The notes under the pieces are model-generated. The model ran no database searches and was not told where the DNA came from. It saw only the letters and a program-made list of their open reading frames with translations. The translations under genes were made by a program, and so were the position numbers. From NCBI GenBank assembly GCA_947629045.1, contig CANRCF010000032.1, positions 1 through 64,000 on the forward strand: DNA of 64,000 nt, written 5' to 3'. The DNA is from an uncultured Clostridia bacterium (GTDB lineage: Bacteria > Bacillota > Clostridia > TANB77 > CAG-508). Shown here in pieces: positions 39,342 to 48,369 of this stretch; position 1 is the first letter of the stretch; each line of letters opens with the position of its first letter.

Positions 39342-40055
39342 ATGAAAAGAATAGCTATTATAATTGCAGGAGGGTCTGGAAAAAGAATGGGACAAGATAT
39401 CCCTAAACAGTTTATTAATGTTTATGATAAGCCAATTATTATTTATACATTAGAAGCTTTTCAAAACCATCCAAGCATTGATGGGATAATTGTTGTATGT
39501 ATAAATGGTTGGTTTGAAATATTAAGATCATATGCAAAACAATTTAATATTACAAAATTAGTTTCGATTGTTAATGGCGGAGAGTGTGGACAAGAATCTA
39601 TAAAAAATGGATTGCTAGAAGCAAAAAGATTATATTCTGAAGATGATATTGTATTAATACATGATGCAAACAGACCAATGGTTACGCCAGAAGTCATATC
39701 GGATAATATTGCTACATGTGAGAAATGTGGTAATGCAGTTACAGTTATTCCTTGTACGACTGTAGTATTAGGCAAGACTGATGATAATTATTCCAAGGAA
39801 GTTATAGATAGAGACAAAATATATTTAACACAAACACCACATGCTTTTGTACTAAAAGATATATTAAGTGCTCATGAAGAAGCTAAGCAGAAAGGAATCA
39901 CTAACACTGTTGCAAGTTGCTCATTATATATTGAATTAGGCAGAAAAGTGTATTATTCTACTGGTGATGAAACAAATATAAAATTAACTACACTAGGAGA
40001 TATTACTATATTTAAAGCTTTATTAAATACAAAATTGATGGATTGGATGAAATAA
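39342..40055 (+). CDS. IspD/TarI-like cytidylyltransferase
   Basis: AIIIAGGSGKRMGQDIPKQFINVYDKPIIIYTLEAFQ; HDANRPMVTPEVI; ATG 39342 after aaaggag. Confidence 0.92.
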   Translation: MKRIAIIIAGGSGKRMGQDIPKQFINVYDKPIIIYTLEAFQNHPSIDGIIVVCINGWFEILRSYAKQFNITKLVSIVNGGECGQESIKNGLLEAKRLYSEDDIVLIHDANRPMVTPEVISDNIATCEKCGNAVTVIPCTTVVLGKTDDNYSKEVIDRDKIYLTQTPHAFVLKDILSAHEEAKQKGITNTVASCSLYIELGRKVYYSTGDETNIKLTTLGDITIFKALLNTKLMDWMK

Positions 40056-40057
40056 AA

Positions 40058-41089
40058 ATGATTAAAAATGTAAATTTATATAATGAAAATATAAAAAATG
40101 TATTAAGAGAAAATAAATTTGATGAATTAAAGAATAAAAGTATTTTAATTACAGGAGCAAATGGATTAATTGGTTCTGCCATTATAGATACATTAAATTA
40201 TTTAAATTGCCATGAAAATTATAATACAAAAGTTATAGCAATCGTAAGAAATAAAAACAAAGTATTAAAAAGAATAATTGATTATAAAAATGTAATTATT
40301 TTAGAGCAAGATGTTATAGAAAAAATTAAATATGAAGGAAATGTAGATTACATTATTCATGCAGCAAGTAATGCTCATCCACAAGTTTTTGTGATGGATC
40401 CTGTTGGAACCATGTTGGGAAACTTTATTGGAATGAATAATATTTTAAAATTTGCAATTTCACATGGATGTAAAAGGGTAGAATACATATCTTCAGGGGA
40501 AGTTTATGGTCAGGGAGATGAAGCAATAGAAGCATTTTTGGAGGAATATAATGGAAAAATTAATCCTATAAATGTTAGAAGTTGTTATCCATTAAGTAAA
40601 TTAGCAGCTGAATGTTTATGTATTTCATATAGTGAACAGTACAATATAGAAACAGTTGTAGCAAGACCATGCCATATTTATGGACCTACTCAAACAGAAA
40701 CAGATAGTAGGGCTTCAGCACAATTCATAAGAAATGCTGTAAATGGAGAAAATATAATAATGAAAAGTGAAGGCTTGCAAGTTCGTTCTTACTGTTATGT
40801 ATTAGATTGTGTTACAGGCATTTTAACAATTCTAATTAAAGGGGGAGATAAAGAGGCTTATAATGTGGCAAATAATAATTCTAGAGTATCTATAAAGAAT
40901 ATAGCTAATATAATAGCAAAAAAATCAAATACTAATGTTCTTTTTGAAATACCAACAGATTCTGAAAAAAAAGGTTATAATCCTGTAACAAGATCTGTAT
41001 TGGATGGAGAAAAATTAGAAAAATTAGGTTGGAAACCATTTTATACCATTGAGGATGGGATTGAACAAACTATAAATATTATGTCATAA
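40058..41089 (+). CDS. NAD-dependent epimerase/dehydratase (extended SDR)
   Basis: SILITGANGLIGSAIIDTLNYL, YISSGEVYG, YPLSKLAAECLC. Confidence 0.9.
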   Translation: MIKNVNLYNENIKNVLRENKFDELKNKSILITGANGLIGSAIIDTLNYLNCHENYNTKVIAIVRNKNKVLKRIIDYKNVIILEQDVIEKIKYEGNVDYIIHAASNAHPQVFVMDPVGTMLGNFIGMNNILKFAISHGCKRVEYISSGEVYGQGDEAIEAFLEEYNGKINPINVRSCYPLSKLAAECLCISYSEQYNIETVVARPCHIYGPTQTETDSRASAQFIRNAVNGENIIMKSEGLQVRSYCYVLDCVTGILTILIKGGDKEAYNVANNNSRVSIKNIANIIAKKSNTNVLFEIPTDSEKKGYNPVTRSVLDGEKLEKLGWKPFYTIEDGIEQTINIMS

Positions 41090-41191
41090 TAAAAAATACT
41101 TAAATAAGTATTACAATAAAAAATGTTACAAGAGATTAAAGTCTATTTTGTAATTGTTAAAAACTAATTGAATAAGTAGGAGGAAACAAAA

Positions 41192-42712
41192 ATGTCAGGA
41201 AGACACTCAAATGATTATGGTAGAGAATATGAAATTAATAAAAATCAAAATGTATCAAACAGTAGTAAAAAGAAAACTACAAAGAATAAAAAGAAGAATA
41301 GTACTAAACTTGGTTTAGTATTTAAGATATTAGCTGTAATTTATGTAGTTATAACTATTTCATTTTACATTTCAATATTAAGAATGAATTTATTGCCAAC
41401 TACATATACAGTTGCATTTACAATTGCAGAAATTATATTCACTTTAGCTATGACCATTGGATTAGCTAAAAAACATAAAAGCTATGCATTAAATATTATT
41501 TGTCTTATCATAGTAGTCATAATGTCGTCATTATATATTTATGCAAATAATTATGCAAATGCAACTACAGACTTTTTAGGCAATGTATTTACTGAGACAG
41601 AAGAAACAGAAGATTATTATTTAGTAGTAAGAAAAGATAGTTCATACAATAATATAGAAGACATAAAAGGAAAAGATGTATATTTTTATCAAGTAGAAGA
41701 TGATGTAAAAAAAGATGTTGGAACTAAAGTTACTGTTACATTAAAATCAAAAGATAATTTGGTTGAAATAGGAAAAAATTTATTAAATAATAAATTAGAT
41801 GTTATATTAGTAAGTTCTTCACAATATAGTATGTTATCAGAGGAAATAGAAAAATTTGCAAATAATACAAAAATATTATATACAGCAACTCATAAAATAC
41901 AAAAAGAAGTATCTACAAAAACAGAAGATACTAAATATAACATAGATAGTGGAATTTTTAACGTATACATTAGTGGTATAGATACATCAGGAAGAATTAG
42001 TAATGTATCAAGAAGTGATGCTAATATTGTTGCTACAATTAATACAAAAACACATGAAGTTTTACTCACTTCTATACCAAGAGATTATTATGTAACGTTA
42101 CATAGTAAGAAAGCAAAAGATAAATTAACACACTCTGGAATTTATGGAATTAATGAAACTGTTACAACAGTAGAAGATTTATTGGATATTGATATAAATT
42201 ACTATATTAGAGTAAACTTTACAACTGTAATTAAATTAGTAGATACTTTAGGTGGAATAGATGTTAACTCTGATTACTCTTTTACAACGACTACAGGATA
42301 TCATTTTAACAGAGGTAATAACCATATAAATGGAGAGCAAGCTTTAGCATTTAGTAGAGAAAGATATGCTTTTTCAAGTGGTGATAATCAAAGAGTTAAA
42401 AATCAACAACATGTAATAGAAGCAATAATAAAAAAGGCTTTAAGCGGATCTATCTTAACTAAATATACAAGTATTTTGAAAACATTAGAAGGAAGCTTCC
42501 AAACTAATATTGAACAAGCTGAAATCAGTAGCTTAGTAAAAGGTCAGCTAGAAGATATGACATCATGGACGATAAAAACAAATGCTTTAACAGGATCAAA
42601 TGCAAGTAGAAGCACATATTCAGCAGGCAGTCAGTTATTATATGTTATGATACCTGACTCTACATCAGTACAAAGCGCTAAAGATCAAATAGCAGATGTT
42701 ATGGGAGAATAG
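41192..42712 (+). CDS. LytR-CpsA-Psr (LCP) family protein with N-terminal TM helices and accessory domain
   Basis: VYISGIDTSGRISNVSRSDANIVATINTKTHEVLLTSIPRDYYVTL, KLVDTLGGIDV, NGEQALAFSRERYAF. Confidence 0.93.
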   Translation: MSGRHSNDYGREYEINKNQNVSNSSKKKTTKNKKKNSTKLGLVFKILAVIYVVITISFYISILRMNLLPTTYTVAFTIAEIIFTLAMTIGLAKKHKSYALNIICLIIVVIMSSLYIYANNYANATTDFLGNVFTETEETEDYYLVVRKDSSYNNIEDIKGKDVYFYQVEDDVKKDVGTKVTVTLKSKDNLVEIGKNLLNNKLDVILVSSSQYSMLSEEIEKFANNTKILYTATHKIQKEVSTKTEDTKYNIDSGIFNVYISGIDTSGRISNVSRSDANIVATINTKTHEVLLTSIPRDYYVTLHSKKAKDKLTHSGIYGINETVTTVEDLLDIDINYYIRVNFTTVIKLVDTLGGIDVNSDYSFTTTTGYHFNRGNNHINGEQALAFSRERYAFSSGDNQRVKNQQHVIEAIIKKALSGSILTKYTSILKTLEGSFQTNIEQAEISSLVKGQLEDMTSWTIKTNALTGSNASRSTYSAGSQLLYVMIPDSTSVQSAKDQIADVMGE

Positions 42713-42714
42713 AT

Positions 42715-43207
42715 TTGAAAAAAGTAATTATTAGAATTATATTTTTAATTTTGTTAATATTAACATTTTATACAATTTTTATGTTTTCTTCACAAGTAGC
42801 AGAAGAATCCGATGGAATAAGTCAAGGATTATTGAGAAAAATTATTGACAATTTTCCTTATACCAAAAACCTAAGTGAACAAACAAAGTTAAAATTAGTA
42901 GAACATGGAAATCCAATTATCAGAAAACTAGCTCATTTTTCTATTTATGGTTTAGTAGGAATATGGATTATGGCATTTATGAGTACATTTCAAACAAGAC
43001 TTTACAAAAAATGGATAGGTAGTATGATAGTTGGGGTTCGGATATGCTATGCTAGATGAATATCATCAAAGCTTTGTAGCCGGAAGAGGTCCAAGTATTA
43101 CAGATGTTGGAATTGATAGCCTTGGTGTTCTCACAGGAATATTTTTTGTATTAATATTAATATCAGTTTATAAGGCCTTAAGAAGTGATAGAGTAGAGAA
43201 AGTATAA
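42715..43207 (+). pseudogene. VanZ-like protein with a +1 frameshift at a GGGG run (43033-43036)
   Basis: Frame 1 ends ...GSMIVGVRICYAR*; removing one G gives ...GSMIVGFGYAMLDEYHQSFVAGRGPSITDVGIDSLGVLTGIFFVLILISVYKALRSDRVEKV*. Confidence 0.8.
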
Positions 43208-43211
43208 ATAT

Positions 43212-43258
43212 AAAAGAGATAGAAAAGCTTAATTAATTATTTTCTATCTCTTTTGTCA
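43212..43258 (+). terminator. Rho-independent terminator
   Basis: aaaagagatagaaaa (43212-43226) / ttttctatctctttt (43240-43254), perfect 15-bp stem. Confidence 0.75.
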
Positions 43259-43450
43259 TTTTATGTAGAAATTTGTCAATCGAATTTTGTTGACAAAGGC
43301 ATAAATACATAGTATTATAAAATATATTTTTAATCATTGATTTTTTATTCTTTTTAAAATCCAAAAAATTAAAATATAAATTGACACACAATCATTATAC
43401 TATATATATATTATAATAATTGTGCATAACAGTAGAGGTGCAAAGTAATA

Positions 43451-43804
43451 ATGTATAAAATTATTTTTTATCAAAATACAAAGGGTATAAGTGATGTAGA
43501 AAATTATATAAATGAACTAAGAAAAAATAAAAATTACAAAGATAATAAAATTAAATTAAATAAAATTATAGCATATATTGATTTACTGTCACAAAATGGA
43601 TTATCGTTAGGAGAGCCATATATAAAACATTTAGGGCAGAATATATGGGAACTAAGACCACTAAGAGATAGAATACTTTTTGCTAGTTTAGATAATAATA
43701 CATTTATATTATTAAATGTTTTTATGAAAAAAACTCAAAAAACACCTCAAAGAGAAATAGAAAAGGCAAAAAAATTATTAAACTATTATAGAAATAGAAG
43801 TTGA
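43451..43804 (+). CDS. RelE/HigB-type toxin (phage Gp49-like family)
   Basis: 117 aa; YKIIFYQNTKGISDVENYINEL...HLGQNIWELRPLRDRILFASLDNNTFILLNVFMKKTQKTPQREIEKAKK. Confidence 0.88.
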   Translation: MYKIIFYQNTKGISDVENYINELRKNKNYKDNKIKLNKIIAYIDLLSQNGLSLGEPYIKHLGQNIWELRPLRDRILFASLDNNTFILLNVFMKKTQKTPQREIEKAKKLLNYYRNRS

Positions 43805-43876
43805 TTGGCTTGAAAATAATTTAATATTCATAATTTTATATGTGATTTTTAGAAAAAAAGAAAGTAATAAAAACAA

Positions 43877-43907
43877 TTGACTTATGATAACTTATATGTT
43901 ATCATAA
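43877..43907 (+). promoter_or_regulatory. Antitoxin promoter/operator: perfect 10-bp inverted repeat over -35/-10
   Basis: TTGACT (43877-43882)-17-TATCAT (43900-43905); ttatgataac-ttatat-gttatcataa (43882-43907). Confidence 0.65.
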
Positions 43908-43967
43908 ATATATAACAAAGTAATAACTATACTTAGCATAAGTAATTATATTGGAGGTTAATTTAGT

Positions 43968-44255
43968 ATGAGTAAAGAAGAATTAACTTGGGAAAAAGTA
44001 AGAAAAAATTTAAAGCTTACACCAGAAGAGGAAGAAGAAATAAGGCTTGAAATGGACATAATAAAAGCAACAATAGAGGCAAGAAAAAAGAATAATCTTA
44101 CACAAAGGCAGTTAAGTGAGAAAAGTGGTGTAAGCCAACCGGTCATTGCGAGAATTGAAAAAAATGTAAATTCTCCACAAGCCAGTACTCTTATAAAGTT
44201 ACTATATCCTATGGGGTATACATTAAGAGTAGTTCCACTTGAAGAAACAAGATAA
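43968..44255 (+). CDS. XRE-family (HigA-like) antitoxin
   Basis: ARKKNNLTQRQLSEKSGVSQPVIARIEKNVNSPQASTLIKLL HTH. Confidence 0.9.
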   Translation: MSKEELTWEKVRKNLKLTPEEEEEIRLEMDIIKATIEARKKNNLTQRQLSEKSGVSQPVIARIEKNVNSPQASTLIKLLYPMGYTLRVVPLEETR

Positions 44256-44342
44256 AATTGTTAAAAACTTTGAATTAAAATATACACAAATATATTAAAT
44301 ATGATATAATAAGCAAAACAATAACGAAAGGTAATAAAACAA

Positions 44343-44930
44343 ATGATTAGAAAAGTAGCCATTTTTTTTGTACGTTTATTTTGCCTAATTGTATTTAGAG
44401 TAAAAAAAGTAGGAGAAGAAAATATAAAAAAAGAAGGGGCATATATTATTTGTGCAAATCATAGGTCTAACTGGGATCCGCCAATTTTAGTTTCATCAAC
44501 TAAAAGGCTTACTTATGTAATGGCAAAAGAAGAATTATTTAAAAATAATCTTATAAAATGGTTTGCAAAAAAATGCTGTGTTTTTCCAGTAAAAAGGGGA
44601 AAAATGGACTTAGAATCCATGAAATTTGCTTTAAAAATACTAAAAGATGGACAAATTTTAGTAATATTCCCAGAGGGAACTAGAAATGGTTTAAGTAAAA
44701 ATGGAAGGGCACAAAATGGTGCAGCCTTCATGGCACTAAGAACAGGGGTGCCTGTAATACCAGTAGGTGTGCAAGGAACATTAAAGCCATTTCATAAAAT
44801 AAAATTGAATTATGGAAAGCCATTAGATTTTAGTGAATATAAAACAAACAAGCCAGAAAAAGAGCTATTAGATAAAGTAAGCAAAGAGATTATGGATAAC
44901 ATAATTATGTTGACAAACGAAGAAATATAA
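44343..44930 (+). CDS. plsC: 1-acyl-sn-glycerol-3-phosphate acyltransferase
   Basis: ICANHRSNWDPPIL (HxxxxD), VFPVKRGKMD, IFPEGTRNG. Confidence 0.93.
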   Translation: MIRKVAIFFVRLFCLIVFRVKKVGEENIKKEGAYIICANHRSNWDPPILVSSTKRLTYVMAKEELFKNNLIKWFAKKCCVFPVKRGKMDLESMKFALKILKDGQILVIFPEGTRNGLSKNGRAQNGAAFMALRTGVPVIPVGVQGTLKPFHKIKLNYGKPLDFSEYKTNKPEKELLDKVSKEIMDNIIMLTNEEI

Positions 44931-44938
44931 AGTATAAT
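44910..44938 (+). promoter_or_regulatory. Consensus sigmaA promoter for typA, beginning within the plsC 3' end
   Basis: TTGACA-17 bp-TATAAT. Confidence 0.75.
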
Positions 44939-44975
44939 AGTAATGTTGTGAAAAAATAGAAAAGAGGAAGCAAAA

Positions 44976-46799
44976 ATGAACAATCAAAATATAAGAAATA
45001 TTGCAATAATTGCACACGTAGACCATGGAAAAACAACATTAGTTGATGGTCTTTTAAAACAAAGTCATGTATTTAGAGATAATGAACAAGTAGCTGAAAG
45101 AGTTATGGATTCAGGTGATATTGAAAAAGAAAGAGGAATTACCATCTTAGCTAAAAATACATCTGTTATGTATAACGGAATTAAAATAAATATAGTAGAT
45201 ACACCAGGTCACGCTGATTTTGGTGGAGAAGTAGAACGTGTACTTAAAATGGTAGATGGTGTACTTTTATTAGTTGATGCTTTTGAAGGACCAATGCCAC
45301 AGACAAGAGAGGTGCTTAAAAAGTCTTTAGCACTTAATTTAAAACCAATAGTTGTTATAAATAAAATAGATAGACCAGGTGCAAATCCATTAAAAGTAGT
45401 AGACCAAGTATTAGAATTATTTATAGAGTTAAATGCAAATGACGAGCAATTAGATTTTCCAGTTATATATGCATCTGCAAAAAATGGAATTGCTAAAATG
45501 CATTTAGAAGATGAAAGTGACAATGTAACTTGTATTTTTGATACAATAATTGACACCATTCAAGCACCAAAATGTGATACAGAAGGAACTATGCAAATGC
45601 TAGTATCAAACATAGATTATGACGATTACTTAGGTAGAATTGCAGTAGGTAGAGTTGAGCGTGGAACAATAAAAGCTGGAATGAATGTAGCTATTTGCAA
45701 AAAGGACGATAAAGTAACACAAGGAAAAATTGCAAAACTATTTACTTACCAAGGTTTAAAAAGAACAGAAGTAGAAGAAGTAGGTGCAGGAGATATTGTT
45801 TGTATATCTGGTATACCAGATATTAATATAGGTGAAACAGTTTGCGATAGTAATAATCCAGAAAAAATAGATTTCGTAGACATTGATGAACCAACAGTAT
45901 CAATGACATTTAGTGTTAATAATGGCCCATTTGCAGGAAAAGAAGGACAATTTGTTACTTCAAGACATATTAGAGATAGATTATTCAAAGAATTAGAGAG
46001 AAATGTAAGTTTACGTGTAAAAGAAACAGATTCTCCTGATAGCTTTGAAGTATGTGGACGTGGAGAACTTCATTTATCAGTTTTAATTGAAACAATGAGA
46101 AGAGAAGGCTTTGAACTTTTAGTATCTCGTCCAAAAGTTATTATAAAAGAAATAGATGGTGTAAAATCAGAGCCAATAGAAAGATTAGTTGTAAATGTTC
46201 CAGATGACTGTATAGGAAATGTAATTGAAAAATTAGGAAGAAGAAAAGCTGAAATGATTAATATGGAACCAGCAGAAGCGGGCCATACAAAGGTAGAATT
46301 TAAAATTCCAGCAAGAGGTTTAATTGGATATCGTACAGAGTTCTTAACAGATACAAAAGGTGAAGGAACAATGAACAGCGTATTTGAAGGATATGAACCA
46401 TACAAAGGTGAAATTCAAGCAAGAACTAGAGGTGTACTTGTTGCATTCGAACAAGGAACATCTATCACTTATGGTTTATACAATGCACAAGAAAGAGGAG
46501 AGCTTTTAATTGGAGCAGGTGTTGAAGTATATGAAGGAATGATAGTAGGAATTAACTCTAGAAATGAAGATATTTCAATAAATGTATGTAAAGAAAAACA
46601 CTTAACAAATACAAGAGCATCTGGTTCAGATGAAGCACTTCGTTTAGTACCACCAGTTCAAATGTCATTAGAAAAAGCAATAGAATTTATAGCAGAAGAT
46701 GAATTAGTAGAAGTAACACCAAAAAATATTCGTTTAAGAAAGAAAATATTAGATAATAAAACAAGAGAAAGAATGGCAAGAAGAACAGTATCTGAATAA
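44976..46799 (+). CDS. typA: Translational GTPase TypA/BipA
   Basis: NIAIIAHVDHGKTTLVDGLLKQSHVFRDNEQVAERVMDSGDIEKERGITILAKNTS; full-length BipA-like. Confidence 0.97.
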   Translation: MNNQNIRNIAIIAHVDHGKTTLVDGLLKQSHVFRDNEQVAERVMDSGDIEKERGITILAKNTSVMYNGIKINIVDTPGHADFGGEVERVLKMVDGVLLLVDAFEGPMPQTREVLKKSLALNLKPIVVINKIDRPGANPLKVVDQVLELFIELNANDEQLDFPVIYASAKNGIAKMHLEDESDNVTCIFDTIIDTIQAPKCDTEGTMQMLVSNIDYDDYLGRIAVGRVERGTIKAGMNVAICKKDDKVTQGKIAKLFTYQGLKRTEVEEVGAGDIVCISGIPDINIGETVCDSNNPEKIDFVDIDEPTVSMTFSVNNGPFAGKEGQFVTSRHIRDRLFKELERNVSLRVKETDSPDSFEVCGRGELHLSVLIETMRREGFELLVSRPKVIIKEIDGVKSEPIERLVVNVPDDCIGNVIEKLGRRKAEMINMEPAEAGHTKVEFKIPARGLIGYRTEFLTDTKGEGTMNSVFEGYEPYKGEIQARTRGVLVAFEQGTSITYGLYNAQERGELLIGAGVEVYEGMIVGINSRNEDISINVCKEKHLTNTRASGSDEALRLVPPVQMSLEKAIEFIAEDELVEVTPKNIRLRKKILDNKTRERMARRTVSE

Positions 46800-46812
46800 A
46801 TAGGAGTAATCT

Positions 46813-46929
46813 ATGGATTCAAAAGCTATAAAAAATGTTCCAATATGGGAATTGGATAAAGTAAAGCCATCAAATTCAGAAAATACAGTTTTAGAAAGTA
46901 GATTACAAAGTGAACATGATGAAAGATAG
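46813..46929 (+). CDS. Small ORF (38 aa), function unknown
   Basis: MDSKAIKNVPIWELDKVKPSNSENTVLESRLQSEHDER*, preceded by taggagtaatct (SD-like); absent from the supplied ORF track. Confidence 0.5.
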   Translation: MDSKAIKNVPIWELDKVKPSNSENTVLESRLQSEHDER

Positions 46930-46945
46930 ATACAAAGAAGGAAGA

Positions 46946-47539
46946 ATGATGAATGAATTAGAACTTCAAAAAATAAAAGAAAAAGCATTAGAAGACAAAA
47001 TTCCAATTATCATGGATGATACATTAGAAGTAGTACAAAAATTATTACAAGAACAAAAACCAAATAAAATACTAGAAATAGGAACAGCAGTTGGCTATTC
47101 TGCCATCTGCTTTTCTAAATATTTAAGTGAAAATGGAAAAATAGATACAATTGAAAGAGATACTGAAAGAGTAAAAGAAGCAAGAGAAAATATAAAAAAG
47201 GCAGAAGTAGAAGATAAAATTAACATATATGAAGGAGATGCAGTAGAAATCTTGCCAAATCTTACAGACAAATATGATGTTGTATTTATAGATGCTGCAA
47301 AAGGCAAATATCCATTTTTCTTAAAAGAAGCTATGAGAATGCTAAATGAAAATGGACTAATTATAGCAGATAATGTTCTATATAAAGGCTATGTAATGAG
47401 TGATTATAACAAGCATAAACAACGTACAGCAGTAAGAAATTTAAGAGAATATATAAGTGAAATTACTGAAAATCCTAATTTAAAAACTGAAATTTTAGAA
47501 GTAGGAGATGGACTTAGCATTTCAAGAAAAATAGGTTAA
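46946..47539 (+). CDS. SAM-dependent O-methyltransferase (TrmR/YrrM-like)
   Basis: ILEIGTAVGYSAICFSKYL, VVFIDAAKGKYPFFLKEAMRMLNENGLIIADNVLYKGYV; U32-family gene nearby as in yrrMNO. Confidence 0.88.
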   Translation: MMNELELQKIKEKALEDKIPIIMDDTLEVVQKLLQEQKPNKILEIGTAVGYSAICFSKYLSENGKIDTIERDTERVKEARENIKKAEVEDKINIYEGDAVEILPNLTDKYDVVFIDAAKGKYPFFLKEAMRMLNENGLIIADNVLYKGYVMSDYNKHKQRTAVRNLREYISEITENPNLKTEILEVGDGLSISRKIG

Positions 47540-47546
47540 AAAAAAT

Positions 47547-47573
47547 TAAACATATAGGTTTTCTATATGTTTA
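47547..47573. terminator. Hairpin between convergent genes
   Basis: taaacatatag-gtttt-ctatatgttta, perfect 11-bp stem. Confidence 0.5.
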
Positions 47574-47591
47574 GCTTATATAAGTTTTATT

Positions 47592-48131
47592 TTATATAGT
47601 GTAACGAATACAAGATAAAACAGTATCTATAAAGCAAGTTCCACATAGCAAATATAAAACTGATACTTGAAGCATATAAGGAATTTTAGATAAAACTAAA
47701 TTTATTTTCTTTTTTAAAAAAGGGAAAATGTGATTTATAAAAAGAATTGATATAATTCCCCAAGCAAGAAAATAAAAAAGACCAATACGACCATTCAAAT
47801 TCATGAATTCACCAGTATAATCCCACCAGTGCATAGCAAACAATGCTTCTAAACAATAGCTTACAACATATTCAAATGCAGAAAAGATAACACCTGCATA
47901 TATAAAAAGTTTAAAGTCTTGCTTTTTATATTTATGTAGAAACATTATAAGCATTAAACCACCAAAACCATAAATAGGGCAAAGAGGACCAAATAGAAAA
48001 CCTCGTTTAGAATAATAACCTAATTTAAAAAAACAAAATACAGTTTCAAGTAACCAGCCTAAAAATGAAAATAAAAAGAAATATAAAATTAAAAATTGTA
48101 TTTTGTTTAGTCTTATTTTCTTTTTCTCCAT
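47592..48131 (-). CDS. CmpB-like putative ABC-transporter type IV membrane protein (PF06541-like)
   Basis: FSFLGWLLETVFCFFKLGYYSKRGFLFGPLCPIYGFGGL. Confidence 0.78.
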   Translation of the reverse strand: MEKKKIRLNKIQFLILYFFLFSFLGWLLETVFCFFKLGYYSKRGFLFGPLCPIYGFGGLMLIMFLHKYKKQDFKLFIYAGVIFSAFEYVVSYCLEALFAMHWWDYTGEFMNLNGRIGLFYFLAWGIISILFINHIFPFLKKKINLVLSKIPYMLQVSVLYLLCGTCFIDTVLSCIRYTI

Positions 48132-48369
48132 AATTAAAAATCACCCCTAATTACTGCTTAATAATATCAAATTTTTTGGAAAAAGTAAATAAGAATTGGA
48201 AATAGAATATTGACAAAGTTCGACAGAAAATTATAAATTAATATAAAGGCATATAGTTAAAAATTCTTCAGATAATATTAAAAGAAAAGTATTAAAAGAA
48301 TTAAAAATATAAAAATAGAGTAAGCTTAGAAATATAAAACTTAGAATAAGAGAAACGGAGAATTAGTAG

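Noticed and set aside
39342-40055. Calling the 39342 gene housekeeping ispD
   Set aside because: Family-level similarity only; its context (transketolase, SDR, LicD) fits a CDP-polyol/sugar role better, so no symbol was assigned.
43033-43036. GGGG run in the VanZ-like gene as a phase-variation site
   Set aside because: Four Gs is too short for efficient slippage; degeneration or sequencing error is more likely.
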